Shown here piece after piece: positions 27,359-36,380 of a DNA stretch of 64,000 nucleotides (positions within the stretch are counted from its first letter, which is position 1; every line of letters starts with the position of its first letter). Both the position numbers and the translations under genes were made by a program. The DNA is taken from the NCBI GenBank assembly GCA_965246845.1, contig CBDFFR010000014.1, forward strand, positions 124,001 to 188,000, written 5' to 3'. Source of the stretch: JBBRMW01 sp965246845. Lineage in GTDB: Bacteria > Chloroflexota > Anaerolineae > Aggregatilineales > UBA2796. Under the pieces are notes generated by a model. The model was given only the letters and a program-made list of their open reading frames with translations. It ran no database searches and was not told the DNA's origin.

Positions 27359-29390
27359 AAAACTGGTGAGCGAGACCGCGCAGCAGCTTGAAAAAGAGCA
27401 TCCCGAACTGGGGACCGAAGCAGTGCGCGAGGTACTGATCGATGTCGGGATCGATGATATGTTGCGCGATGCGCTGCCCGCGCCGCAAGGTCGCCTGGTC
27501 GTCCACAGCCTGCAAGTGACGGGGACCAAGCAGCACGCCAACGGACGCACGGAGCCGTTCCGTTACGAGCGCGTATTGGGTAACGGCCTGTGGGCGTGGG
27601 TCGGCCACAACGGAAGCGGCAAATCGACGCTGCTGGGCTGCATCCTCTACGCGCTCACCGGGTCCGATAGCGGCATCCCGAAGCGCATTCGCCCCTGGCT
27701 GCGCGAAGTGCTGGTACAGTTCAGCGTCGGGGAATTGCCTTTCACCAGCCGCATTGCGCGCGGCGAGGACGGCCTCAAAGGTGGTATTTACCGGGGCTTG
27801 CTCACACATGAGCAGCTTGAACTCGGCATCCTCGATGCGGCGGCGCAGTTCGATGGCAAGGAAGATTTGCGCGATTCGATAGACCGCTTCTTTTTGCAAC
27901 ATCTGGGCATTACGACCCTGCGCTGGACGGCACACGGCGCAGAGAAGGACGACCCCGACCTGCACGCGCACAGCACCACCTGGCGCACCTATGCGACCGC
28001 CATGCACATCGATGATGATAGCTATGATTACCTGATCATCGACCCGGCCAAAGGCTTCGGGCGGCAGGACCGCAAAATCCTCGAAATGATGCTCGGCGTC
28101 GAACAGTCGCGCATCGTCTCCGAAATTCAGGTACAGGCCGATTTCGCGAAGGAAGCCTATATGCGGGCGCGGACGCGGCTCGGCGGGCGGCGCTCCAACG
28201 TCGAAGAGCAGATCATCACGCTGGAAAAAGAAGCGCGCGAGGTCGCGGCGGCGCTGGACCTGATCCAGAACGGACAAAGCGTCGTCGCGGATGATACCCC
28301 GTCTACGAACCGCCGCGAGGAACGCGCCGTACTGCTCGCCAAACAGAACGATCTGAGTGAACAAATTGGCTCCCTGAACGGGCAGCGCGTCGCCGTCGAG
28401 CGCGACCTGCTGGAAGCGGAGCGGGAAAAAATCGCGCTGCAAGAGCAAACCGAAGTCGAATATCTGGTGAACAGCCTGATCGTGACGCGCTGCCCGCACT
28501 GCGAGGCGACCGTCAACGTCGATGACCGCCTGAGCCACGAGCGCAGCGCGCATGTATGCCATGTCTGCACGCAGCCGATGCAGCGCACGCGCACGCAGGC
28601 CGATATGCACACGATCATGCGTGAACGCGATGCTGAAATCGGTTCGCTGCGCGGCACGCTCAAGCGCGTCCAAACCGACCTCGTTACGCTGACGCAGGCG
28701 CTCAACGATGCGCGGGCGCTCTCCGGCATCCTGAGCAAGGAACTCGAAAACGATGTGATGCAGGCGCGGCAGGGATTCAACGCGAGCTACGCCACGCTGC
28801 TCGTGCGCAAGGGGCAAGTCGACGGCCAGCTTGAACAGCTTCGCGCATCCGCTGCCGAAATGCACGCGGAGCAGGCCGAAATCGACGCCGCCGCGCGCTG
28901 GCAGATTATCCTGCAATCGGCAGCCGACATTGCGGATGGGACCGTCTTCGAGACCAACGAAGACCTGTTCAAACAGTTGGGCGCGCTCGTCGTCAGCCTT
29001 GCTCGACAGTTCGGCGTGCCGGACCTCGAAGAAGTGTTGATCGATGAAAAGCGCTACGTGCGGATGTGTCAGGATGGGATGCAGTTCTCGCATGGCGACC
29101 TCGCGCGCAGTGAGCGCGTCAAGTTCAAGGTCGCGTTTCACCTCGCGTTGATGCTTTTGCAGGTGCGGCAGGGCGTCGGGCGTCACCCCGGCTTCCTGAT
29201 CATCGACACACCCGGCACGGCGGAAGTCAACGAGGCCGATTTCGTGGCGATGACCAAAGACCTCGCGACCATTCACAACATCTATGGCGACCGCCTGCAA
29301 ATCCTGCTCGCGACCGCGCGACCGGAAGCGCTGGCGCACCTGCCGCCGGGTGTGGCGGTGGCGGTCGGGGAGGACGAGACGTTTTTCTAA
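27345..29390 (+). CDS. Rad50/SMC-like ABC ATPase with internal zinc ribbon
   Basis: The protein has 681 residues. An N-terminal helical segment precedes Walker A (GHNGSGKST, 87-95). A long coiled-coil arm (about 250-520) is interrupted by CPHC and, 18 residues later, CHVC, giving a four-cysteine zinc site in one chain. The C-terminal half has an ABC-signature-like FSHGDLARSERVKF, Walker B GFLIIDTPG and a final LLATARP strand. This is the architecture of DNA-acting ABC ATPases. It is shorter than Rad50, has no SbcD/Mre11 nuclease partner here, and its two CxxC pairs could fold on their own rather than form an intermolecular hook. ATG 27345 is preferred over TTG 27330. The upstream 213-residue gene overlaps it. 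Unit function is unknown; DNA repair or anti-phage defence is plausible. Confidence 0.88.
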   Translation: MLSFEKLVSETAQQLEKEHPELGTEAVREVLIDVGIDDMLRDALPAPQGRLVVHSLQVTGTKQHANGRTEPFRYERVLGNGLWAWVGHNGSGKSTLLGCILYALTGSDSGIPKRIRPWLREVLVQFSVGELPFTSRIARGEDGLKGGIYRGLLTHEQLELGILDAAAQFDGKEDLRDSIDRFFLQHLGITTLRWTAHGAEKDDPDLHAHSTTWRTYATAMHIDDDSYDYLIIDPAKGFGRQDRKILEMMLGVEQSRIVSEIQVQADFAKEAYMRARTRLGGRRSNVEEQIITLEKEAREVAAALDLIQNGQSVVADDTPSTNRREERAVLLAKQNDLSEQIGSLNGQRVAVERDLLEAEREKIALQEQTEVEYLVNSLIVTRCPHCEATVNVDDRLSHERSAHVCHVCTQPMQRTRTQADMHTIMRERDAEIGSLRGTLKRVQTDLVTLTQALNDARALSGILSKELENDVMQARQGFNASYATLLVRKGQVDGQLEQLRASAAEMHAEQAEIDAAARWQIILQSAADIADGTVFETNEDLFKQLGALVVSLARQFGVPDLEEVLIDEKRYVRMCQDGMQFSHGDLARSERVKFKVAFHLALMLLQVRQGVGRHPGFLIIDTPGTAEVNEADFVAMTKDLATIHNIYGDRLQILLATARPEALAHLPPGVAVAVGEDETFF

Positions 29391-29427
29391 TTTGGAGTAG
29401 AAGACGGTTTGACGAGGGCAAGTTACC

Positions 29428-30060
29428 ATGCGTGTCCTACAGCGTTTGATGGTCATGTTCGTAGCCGTGGTTTTCGCCTCTGCGCTCCTCACCTCAACCG
29501 TGTTGCCCGTCCAATCGCAAGGCAGCACGGTCATCCCGCCGTCTACCGCAAACGGCGTAACCGATCCGCTCCCCACGCTGGAAGCGACTCTCGGCTCCAT
29601 GCCTGCGGATTGCCCATCCGGTGCGGAGCCTATCGAACTCTCGGATCGCTTCGCGCCGGGCGTCGGCGGCGGTCCGGTATGGGCGGTGAGTATCGATAAG
29701 CACGGGATCAATCTGGGTGACTTCGGAAGTGCTTCGGCATGGCCGCCCTATGGCTACCCGGTCAAAATCCTTTGGGTTTTGAAGGAAAGCTACAGCGGAA
29801 AAGTTCACATGACGGGTAAAAATCTGCATACCGGAGAACCACTATGGTTCGAGATCGGAGGCGAACCCGCGACAACAAAGCCGGAATTGGGCGCTCCCGG
29901 TTTACTTGATGCGGGCGCTGGCAAGCAGTGGCTGTTATATAACTCCTATCTGTATATTCCCGGTGCAGGATGTTATGAACTGGAAGCGACATGGAACGGT
30001 GGCATATGGCGGTTCTCGTTTCCGGCTGGGCGCTTGCCCATGCCAACTTCGGTCCCATAA
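29428..30060 (+). CDS. Secreted protein of unknown function
   Basis: This 210-residue protein has a clear signal peptide (hydrophobic 8-24, cleavage likely after VQSQG). The mature part has few charged repeats and a beta-rich look (WAVSIDKHGINLGDFG, VKILWVLKESYSGKVHMTGKNL, YNSYLYIPGAGCYELEATW). Two cysteines far apart may form a disulphide. The C-terminal half resembles small beta-sandwich domains seen in extracellular proteins, but I do not recognise a named family. It follows the ATPase gene by 37 bases; a functional link is unlikely because it is exported. Confidence 0.7.
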   Translation: MRVLQRLMVMFVAVVFASALLTSTVLPVQSQGSTVIPPSTANGVTDPLPTLEATLGSMPADCPSGAEPIELSDRFAPGVGGGPVWAVSIDKHGINLGDFGSASAWPPYGYPVKILWVLKESYSGKVHMTGKNLHTGEPLWFEIGGEPATTKPELGAPGLLDAGAGKQWLLYNSYLYIPGAGCYELEATWNGGIWRFSFPAGRLPMPTSVP

Positions 30061-30104
30061 CAATCGTTAGCGCCGCCTCGCAAAGCCGTTTATCATAGGC
30101 GGCT

Positions 30105-31421
30105 ATGCGTTTTAAACTCGCTTTTCTCCTGACAATTCTGCTCGCCGCCTGTACGGGCGCGCCGACGACCGCCGTGCCGACGCTAGTGCCGTCGATCACG
30201 CCAACGCCTTTCACTGTCGTGGAACTCCCGACCGAACCGCCCAGACCGCCCGTACAGCTTCCCACCCCACGCGAGCCGCCACCGGGTCCAACCCTGCTGC
30301 CGCCCCCAACCGAGACGCCGCCCGTCACGGCCACTGCTTCGCTTACGCCGACCGATTTACCCGTCGTGCTTGAAGCGACCGCGACCATCGGCCCCACCTT
30401 CGCCGCGACGCTGACGCCGACCATCACGAATACGCCACCCGCGATTGTCGAAGGCGCGCCGCTGTTCACTATCTCCGACGCGGAGCCGGACGCAATCCGC
30501 GCGATTGAACTGCACCCTACCGCGAAGGAAATGCTGATTTCGCTTTACGACGGCGTGACGGGGCGCGTCGAGCGTGTGCGCTGGGATGGTCCGCAACCGC
30601 AGCGGATTCGGCTCCCGGATGATGTTACACAGCCGCGCTATTCACCGGATGGAGCGCGCATCATCGTCAGCGGCCTGCGCGTGATTACTTCCAGCGGCGC
30701 AACGCTCACCCCGCAGGAAGCACGCATCGCGCAGCACGTCGGAATCACGCCCGCGTGGTCGCCCGATGGCAAGCAGATCGCGTTCATTCGCGCCTCGTCA
30801 CCTGTCGCGGGTGAGTGCGATTCGGATTGTTACAGCCTCGTCGTTTACGACATCGAGAAAGACGCTGAAAGCGTGATCGTGACGCGCCCGTACCTCGGTG
30901 GACCGCCTACGTGGTCGCCCGATCATACGAAGGTGCTGGTCTCGCTTTCCGGTGAGGGCGGGAGCGCGCTGGCTGCTGTCACGCTCGCGGAGCGCAGGCT
31001 GATTACGCTCGTCCCGGATCGTAATGCACCGCCCGAAGCGCTGACCTTCACGGCGGCGGTCTGGTCGCGGGACGGCGCGCAGGTCTTTTATATCACGCAA
31101 GCTGCCGCGCTGTTCGCCGTCGATGCAGGGGGCAGCCTGCCGAGGCTGCTCAATCCCGCCGCTGACAAGCCGCATTTGGTCCCGAATAGCGATACTCTGC
31201 TCTATCTGGGTCCGCTGCCCGAACTCGTGGAAGGGCGCGCGGCCTACCAGCTCTGGCAGATGGATGTGACGCGACCGGGGCAGGCCACGCGCCTGAGCGC
31301 CGCGATCTTCTTCTGCGATCAGGCCGCCTGGTCGCCCGCCGGGGATACGCTGGCCTGCGTCGATGTCTCGGCGGCCAACAACCAGCCGACCGTCCTGCTC
31401 TATGCTGTGCCGGGGAGATAG
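30105..31421 (+). CDS. Lipoprotein with Thr/Pro linker and TolB-like beta-propeller
   Basis: The protein has 438 residues. A lipoprotein signal ends LLAAC (Cys about residue 16). A Pro/Thr-rich linker of about 90 residues follows, then propeller blades with the recurring W-SPDG pattern (RYSPDGARIIVSG, AWSPDGKQIAFIR, TWSPDHTKVLVSL, VWSRDGAQVFYI, AWSPAGDTLACVD). It is likely anchored on the outer face of the membrane as a binding or scaffold protein. Its stop lies 7 bases before the M23 gene, so the two are probably one transcript. Confidence 0.85.
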   Translation: MRFKLAFLLTILLAACTGAPTTAVPTLVPSITPTPFTVVELPTEPPRPPVQLPTPREPPPGPTLLPPPTETPPVTATASLTPTDLPVVLEATATIGPTFAATLTPTITNTPPAIVEGAPLFTISDAEPDAIRAIELHPTAKEMLISLYDGVTGRVERVRWDGPQPQRIRLPDDVTQPRYSPDGARIIVSGLRVITSSGATLTPQEARIAQHVGITPAWSPDGKQIAFIRASSPVAGECDSDCYSLVVYDIEKDAESVIVTRPYLGGPPTWSPDHTKVLVSLSGEGGSALAAVTLAERRLITLVPDRNAPPEALTFTAAVWSRDGAQVFYITQAAALFAVDAGGSLPRLLNPAADKPHLVPNSDTLLYLGPLPELVEGRAAYQLWQMDVTRPGQATRLSAAIFFCDQAAWSPAGDTLACVDVSAANNQPTVLLYAVPGR

Positions 31422-31428
31422 CACTAAC

Positions 31429-32610
31429 ATGATGCGCCCGAAAGGTCACAAGGGACAGGCCGCCGTCCTGATGGCGGTCGTGATCGCGCTGCTCTTCGCG
31501 CTGTTCACGCTGATGTTCGAGGTCGGACGGCTGCTTATCGCGCGTGAGGTGATCATCTCCGCGACGCGGCGCGCGGGCGAAGCCGGGCTATCCTACATCG
31601 TCGATTACGCGCGCAATCGCGCCGATTTCAACGAAAAAATACTCGCTGCGCGGCGCAATACGCAGGTCTGGCAGCCTTTCTATGAAGAAAAAACGGGCGT
31701 CCCGAAATTTATTCGCGCGCAAATCTTCCGCTATCTGATCGAGAATTTGAAGGAAGGTCAGATTTTCATCCCCCAATCGGAAATCGATAAGGTGGGAATT
31801 GGCGGAATCGTATTCCCATATAAAGAACCGAACTGGCCGACCTCGACGATTGGCACGACGGTCAAGGTCACGGTCGCGGTTCCGCTGATGCTGCTCGGCC
31901 AGTTCGGGAGCATCCCGATCACGATAGAGACGACCTCGATCACGAGCATCGAAGAAGTTTTGGGGATTTCCACAGCGCAAGGCTCTGTCATCGGCGCGGG
32001 CGGCACATCCAGCGAATTCACCGGGGTCTCACGCGCGATACCGGGTTCGACGGTCGGCTGGGTGGAGCCGTTCCTGCACTTCAACGAGAGCCACCAGAAG
32101 CTCATCAATCAATTCTGGGGCTGCCCGAAGTCGCCCGTTTCGGCGTATTCATATGCACTGGGCAGGCACGCCGGGATGGATTTCGGCGTACCGGAAGACT
32201 CGCAGCTTTTCGCGGTCGCGTCGGGGACAGTGACCTCGACCGGGGTGTATCCCAACCAGGTGAAGCCTGCGACTGGTAACTTCGCCGTGATCCTGCAAAC
32301 CGAGGGCGGCGTCCGCGTGACGTATATGCACATGTCGGAGATTGTCGTCAAGCAGGGTGAACAGGTAGTCGCCGGGCAATTGCTCGGCACGAGCGACGGC
32401 GACCCGGCCAAGCACCCGCCCGGTTTTGCCGGGTTCAGCACGGGCGCGCACCTGCACTTTCAGGCTGCCCAAGGCGGTCCCGAAGGGCGTATCAATTTCG
32501 ATTTCCCGTTCGATATTGACCCCGCGCCGCTGCTCGGCATTACGGAAAATGCCGCGCGTCCGCCACCCGGACCGAAGGAAGCGTGCGCTTACGGCGCGCC
32601 GCCACCCTGA
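31429..32610 (+). CDS. M23 (LytM-type) metallopeptidase with TadE/TadG-like N-terminus
   Basis: The protein has 393 residues. The N-terminus (KGQAAVLMAVVIALLFALFTLMFEVGRLL...) has the Gly-Gln-Ala plus hydrophobic helix plus conserved Glu pattern of Flp-pilus (Tad) pseudopilin-like proteins. After a beta-rich region comes a zinc endopeptidase domain with ligands H247 and D251 (RHAGMDFG) and H341/H343 (GAHLHFQ). It should cut peptidoglycan cross-bridges or a related peptide outside the cell. The fusion of these two parts is unusual. The start is ATG 31429 (or 31432); an upstream start at 31363 lies within the lipoprotein gene and has no support. The 3' end overlaps the convergent DUF2079 gene by 22 bases. 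Confidence 0.86.
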   Translation: MMRPKGHKGQAAVLMAVVIALLFALFTLMFEVGRLLIAREVIISATRRAGEAGLSYIVDYARNRADFNEKILAARRNTQVWQPFYEEKTGVPKFIRAQIFRYLIENLKEGQIFIPQSEIDKVGIGGIVFPYKEPNWPTSTIGTTVKVTVAVPLMLLGQFGSIPITIETTSITSIEEVLGISTAQGSVIGAGGTSSEFTGVSRAIPGSTVGWVEPFLHFNESHQKLINQFWGCPKSPVSAYSYALGRHAGMDFGVPEDSQLFAVASGTVTSTGVYPNQVKPATGNFAVILQTEGGVRVTYMHMSEIVVKQGEQVVAGQLLGTSDGDPAKHPPGFAGFSTGAHLHFQAAQGGPEGRINFDFPFDIDPAPLLGITENAARPPPGPKEACAYGAPPP

Positions 32611-34082
32611 GTCGACAGACAGGCTTCGCGCGCGGCATCTGTGAGGCCGGAAGGCGCGGCTTCACGGGTCACGAGCAGCACATTATCCTGTAAAAACGCA
32701 GCGTTCCAGCCCGACTTCAACAAGCCGCAGATATATGCCTGCGGGCTGCCGAACGAGACGAAGCGCGTATCGGCCAGATCGACCAGCACGCGGTCACAGG
32801 CGGTATAGTCGCCAATGCCGATCACGTAGAGTTCACGGCGTTGCCCGTAATGCGCAGCGATGTTGTTGCTCGCTGTCAGGCAGCGCTCATCATTCACCAG
32901 TGCTTCGGCGGCGCGCAGCCCGGCGAGGCTTGCGCCCGATTGCAACACATAAATCGGGGCGAGTGGTTCCTTCGGCAGATAGGCCAGCGGACCGAACACC
33001 GCGAACAATCCGGCGGTCATGATAGAGCAGAAGACGAGCGCGATCCGCTGCACGAGGCGCGGCTGCATCGAGCGCCGCCAGTGATTCATTCCGTACAGTC
33101 CCTTGATCGACGCGATCATCAAAAATGGCACGACATCGGCCATATAGTGATGGTAAACGCTGCTCTGGTTCGGATTCGCAGAGAGCAGCGATAGCGCAAG
33201 CGCGGGGCTGGCGATGAACAGGATGCCCGGTCGCAGCAGCGAGGTGAACGCGAGCGGCAGGAAAAGCTGGAACAGGAAGCGCAGTTTATTGGGCGTATCC
33301 GGTCCCGTGAGGTAAGCGATTTTTTCCGCGAGCGAGCCGTGAAAAAGCCAGTCGTAACGTAATATCGCCTGATTTGCGAGTGCGGTCCCCTGTGCGCCGG
33401 GGATGATCACGAAGAAACCGAAGACCGCCCACGCCACGCCGACGATGCCCCAGACCAGACCGCCGCGCCAGCGCCCCGCGAACCACGCATATAGCCCGAA
33501 ACACGCGACGACCAGCCCCATTTCTTCCTTGCAGAGCAATGCAAGCAGCAGGCACAGCGAGAACGCCCGGTAGTGCTTCAACTCGAATTGATCCAACGCC
33601 CAGAGCAGCAGCGGAGTCGTGAGCGTGAGCGGGTGAAAATCGAAGGTGTTAGACCAGCCGACAGTCGGCGTCAGAAGGTAGAGTAGCGCAAAGAACGCGC
33701 CCGCCCAATCGCGTTTCCATGTGCGCCGCGCGATGCGGTAGACAGGCCACGCGCCCGACGCGAGGACGAGCGTTTGCAAGATGAGTAACCAGCGCTCATC
33801 GTGCAACAGCCATTTGAGCGGCGCGAGCAGGAACAGGATCGGCTCGACGTGGAACGCCCAATTTGTTTGATGCACCCCTTCGAGGGTGAATTGCATCAGG
33901 CGGCCTTGCGCGGTATTCCACAAAATCTGATCGTAGAAGGCAAGGTCGAACGCGGTGGAGTTGTAGCTCGCGTGCCGTCCCAGAGTGAGCCATATAAAGC
34001 ACGCGATATAGCTCCCCGCGAGGACGATTGCCCCAACCTGCCAGCGCCGCGCCCACCGTCCTTGTCTCGGATTCGCTTGCAT
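32589..34082 (-). CDS. DUF2079 multi-pass membrane protein
   Basis: This 497-residue protein has about 10-11 predicted membrane helices from residue 17 to about 375 and a C-terminal extracellular part of about 110 residues. The N-terminus carries the family pattern TAFDLAFYDQILWNTAQGR and EPILFLLAPLKWL, with FDFHPLTLTTPLLL and YMADVVPFLMIASIKG further on. DUF2079 proteins resemble GT-C glycosyltransferases in layout; enzymatic activity here is not shown. It is a single gene flanked by repeats. Confidence 0.85.
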   Translation of the reverse strand: MQANPRQGRWARRWQVGAIVLAGSYIACFIWLTLGRHASYNSTAFDLAFYDQILWNTAQGRLMQFTLEGVHQTNWAFHVEPILFLLAPLKWLLHDERWLLILQTLVLASGAWPVYRIARRTWKRDWAGAFFALLYLLTPTVGWSNTFDFHPLTLTTPLLLWALDQFELKHYRAFSLCLLLALLCKEEMGLVVACFGLYAWFAGRWRGGLVWGIVGVAWAVFGFFVIIPGAQGTALANQAILRYDWLFHGSLAEKIAYLTGPDTPNKLRFLFQLFLPLAFTSLLRPGILFIASPALALSLLSANPNQSSVYHHYMADVVPFLMIASIKGLYGMNHWRRSMQPRLVQRIALVFCSIMTAGLFAVFGPLAYLPKEPLAPIYVLQSGASLAGLRAAEALVNDERCLTASNNIAAHYGQRRELYVIGIGDYTACDRVLVDLADTRFVSFGSPQAYICGLLKSGWNAAFLQDNVLLVTREAAPSGLTDAAREACLSTQGGGAP

Positions 34083-34170
34083 CGGGTCCCCAGACTCGCG
34101 CGGCGAAAGGCCGCTACGTTGCGGCTTATTGTAGCGTTTTGTGAGGGATCGCGGCTGGTCCTAAGGGTTA

Positions 34171-34284
34171 AGGGCGGACACATAGGTCTGCCCCTACAAA
34201 ACGCGCTGTCTGGGTGTAGGGGTCGCGGCTTGCCCGACCCGTTTTCAATCACCGGGCAGACTCACAGGTCCGCCCCTACACCGG
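34171..34284. repeat. Composite palindromic repeats
   Basis: Three units: GGGCGGACACATAGGTCTGCCC-CTAC, a GTAGGGGTCGCGGCTTGCCCGACCC unit and GGGCAGACTCACAGGTCCGCCC-CTAC. They are linked by 'aaaacgcgctgtctg', the same linker as at 4848-4912. Confidence 0.75.
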
Positions 34285-34295
34285 AAGATACCTCG

Positions 34296-36164
34296 CTACT
34301 CTGCTTCTTCCTCGATCAAACCCTTCACCCAGATTTGCGCCTCACCGGGTTGCAATTCGACGCGGATCGAACGCGCCGGACCCGTCCCGATCACGCCGCC
34401 AAGTGTTGGGAGCGTGACCTCGCCTTCATTCTTCTGCCAGAACGGGGCTTTTTCCATCCCGGTGATGTCGCGCTTGTTGCTGAACACGATCTCGAAGCGC
34501 GAGCGCCCCGGACGGATCGCATAATCGACGATGACCTCACCCGCCCAGGGGTAGCCGAGATTCGTATTTATGATGACCACGCATTCCATATCGGCGAGCA
34601 GGCGACTATAAGCAAGAATACCGTTCGGCTGATCGCTGTAACCGAAGTGCCAGCCATCACCCGCGATTTGTCGGAAGTATTGCCGCCCATAACGCAGTGC
34701 GGGGTATGTCTTGCGCAGTTCGGCCAGCCGCGCGATGATGCGATAAATCGGGTACTCCTGATCAAAAGCGTTCGGCTTGCCCCAGAGCGCCTCGCGGACC
34801 CATTCCATATCGTTACCGCGTCCACTCAAGCCCTGTTCCGTGCCGTAATATATGCACGGGATCCCTTGCAGTGTGAAAATGGCGGTCAGCGCCATCGTGG
34901 TCTGGTCCAGATACTTGAACTGGTCTTCCGGGTCGGAGTAGTGAATGCGGTTAGGCACATCGTGGTTATCGAGGAAGGTCACGAAGTAGCGGCTGGCGTC
35001 GCCCTGTGAACTGACGACCTGCTGCGTGACGTGCTTGCGGTTTTCGTACATCAGGATCACGTCAAGCGGTGCGGATTGTCCCTTGATCACGGGGATTAGC
35101 TTGAAATAGAGCGGAAAATCGAGCGCAGCATCGACGCCCACCAGTTCATTGCCGCTCTGCGCCTGCCGCCCGATGAAGCGCGCGATCTTCTCTTCGCCAT
35201 CGAAAACTTCGCCATAGGTGAAGAAATTCTTCTTGCCAATCGTGATTGCATATTCGCGAATGCGTGCGCCGAACAACTGCGCGAATTCCGGCTCGATATA
35301 TTTAAGCGTATCGATACGGAAGCCATCCAGGTCGAACATCGCCATCATATAGCAATAGCACTGGATCAGGACTTCCTGTACCGGTTTATAGAAGCCGAGA
35401 CCCGCCACTTCCTGCGTATAATCCGTGACCATTTCCTTGAGCGAATAGAAGTCGCCCGCCAGTTCGTGAATCTCCGTCGGGCGGTCGAAGGCGTTGCCCA
35501 TCCGCCGGAAGAAATCGTTGCGCTGGAGTTCACGCGGCCAGACGAGCGCATCCTGCGAAATATCGGGATCATTGGGCGGGTTCTCCCAATCCTGTCGCGG
35601 CTGCCCGGTCTCGTCGCGCCAAAAGATTTTGTAAGGACCACTATCGCGCCAGGGCGCATCCGAGCTGCCGTTTTCATAGCCGAAAACATCCCCGACATGG
35701 TTCAGCACAATATCGAGGATGACGTAAATACCGCGTGCGTGTGCCTCATCAACCAGATGCCGGAATTCATCAATGGCGAACTGCGGGTCGGCTTTGGCGC
35801 GTTCGGGGTCAGAGGTGTAGCGCGGCTCCACCGTCAGATAATCCTGAATGCCGTAGCCATGATAGGCATAGCCGTTCCACGCAGGTTGCTTCTGGATCGG
35901 CGAGACCCAGATCGCGCCGACGCCGAGCTCCTTCAGGTAATCCAGCTTTTCGATGATGCCGAGGAAGTTACCGCCCTGCATTCCATTGAACGGCATATTC
36001 CATTCGCCTTTCGGCGGTGCTTTGGGGCTATTGAAGCGGTCGGTAATCGCGAAATATATCCACACGTCGCGCCAGTCTTCCGGCGACGGGTGATACTTAT
36101 ATTTTCCAAGCTGCGCATCATTGAGTATGCGTGAGACTTCTGAACCAAAGGCTAGACGAGGCAT
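34296..36164 (-). CDS. Alpha-amylase family (GH13) glycoside hydrolase
   Basis: The protein has 622 residues. The (beta/alpha)8 barrel has GH13 region I (ILDIVLNHVGDVFG), region II with the nucleophile (DGFRIDTLKYIE), region III with the general acid (TYGEVFDGEE) and region IV (FLDNHDVPNR). The C-terminal part is a beta-sandwich. It should act on alpha-glucans or alpha-glucosides by a retaining mechanism. No signal peptide is present with ATG 36164, so the enzyme is probably intracellular, for glycogen or imported maltodextrin. ATG 36164 has GGAGAA 7 bases upstream; the frame extends 50 codons further up without support. It is divergent from the LysM gene at 36381. Confidence 0.92.
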   Translation of the reverse strand: MPRLAFGSEVSRILNDAQLGKYKYHPSPEDWRDVWIYFAITDRFNSPKAPPKGEWNMPFNGMQGGNFLGIIEKLDYLKELGVGAIWVSPIQKQPAWNGYAYHGYGIQDYLTVEPRYTSDPERAKADPQFAIDEFRHLVDEAHARGIYVILDIVLNHVGDVFGYENGSSDAPWRDSGPYKIFWRDETGQPRQDWENPPNDPDISQDALVWPRELQRNDFFRRMGNAFDRPTEIHELAGDFYSLKEMVTDYTQEVAGLGFYKPVQEVLIQCYCYMMAMFDLDGFRIDTLKYIEPEFAQLFGARIREYAITIGKKNFFTYGEVFDGEEKIARFIGRQAQSGNELVGVDAALDFPLYFKLIPVIKGQSAPLDVILMYENRKHVTQQVVSSQGDASRYFVTFLDNHDVPNRIHYSDPEDQFKYLDQTTMALTAIFTLQGIPCIYYGTEQGLSGRGNDMEWVREALWGKPNAFDQEYPIYRIIARLAELRKTYPALRYGRQYFRQIAGDGWHFGYSDQPNGILAYSRLLADMECVVIINTNLGYPWAGEVIVDYAIRPGRSRFEIVFSNKRDITGMEKAPFWQKNEGEVTLPTLGGVIGTGPARSIRVELQPGEAQIWVKGLIEEEAE

Positions 36165-36380
36165 GAGTGTTCTCCATTCCGGGATATTGTGACGCCCGGC
36201 TATATTGGCGATGAGCAAACATCCTAATCCTAGCAGACTCGCGCATTGGGTACGCAATCGCAACGGCTGCTCTACGATTTGCTTCACACGGGCAAAATAC
36301 GAACAAATACGCACGCACCCGATGTAAAATAGATGCAGAATAGAGTCGTCAGAACATCCATTACGAAGAGGATACGCATC

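Noticed and set aside
27345..29390. Calling the ATPase SbcC/Rad50
   Set aside because: It is much shorter, has two CxxC pairs in one arm, and lacks an adjacent SbcD/Mre11 nuclease gene.
27303..29711. An 802-codon open frame on the minus strand opposite the Rad50-like ATPase
   Set aside because: It is the mirror of a well-supported gene with Walker motifs; the product is Arg/Leu rich with no domain, as expected of antisense frames in high-G+C DNA.
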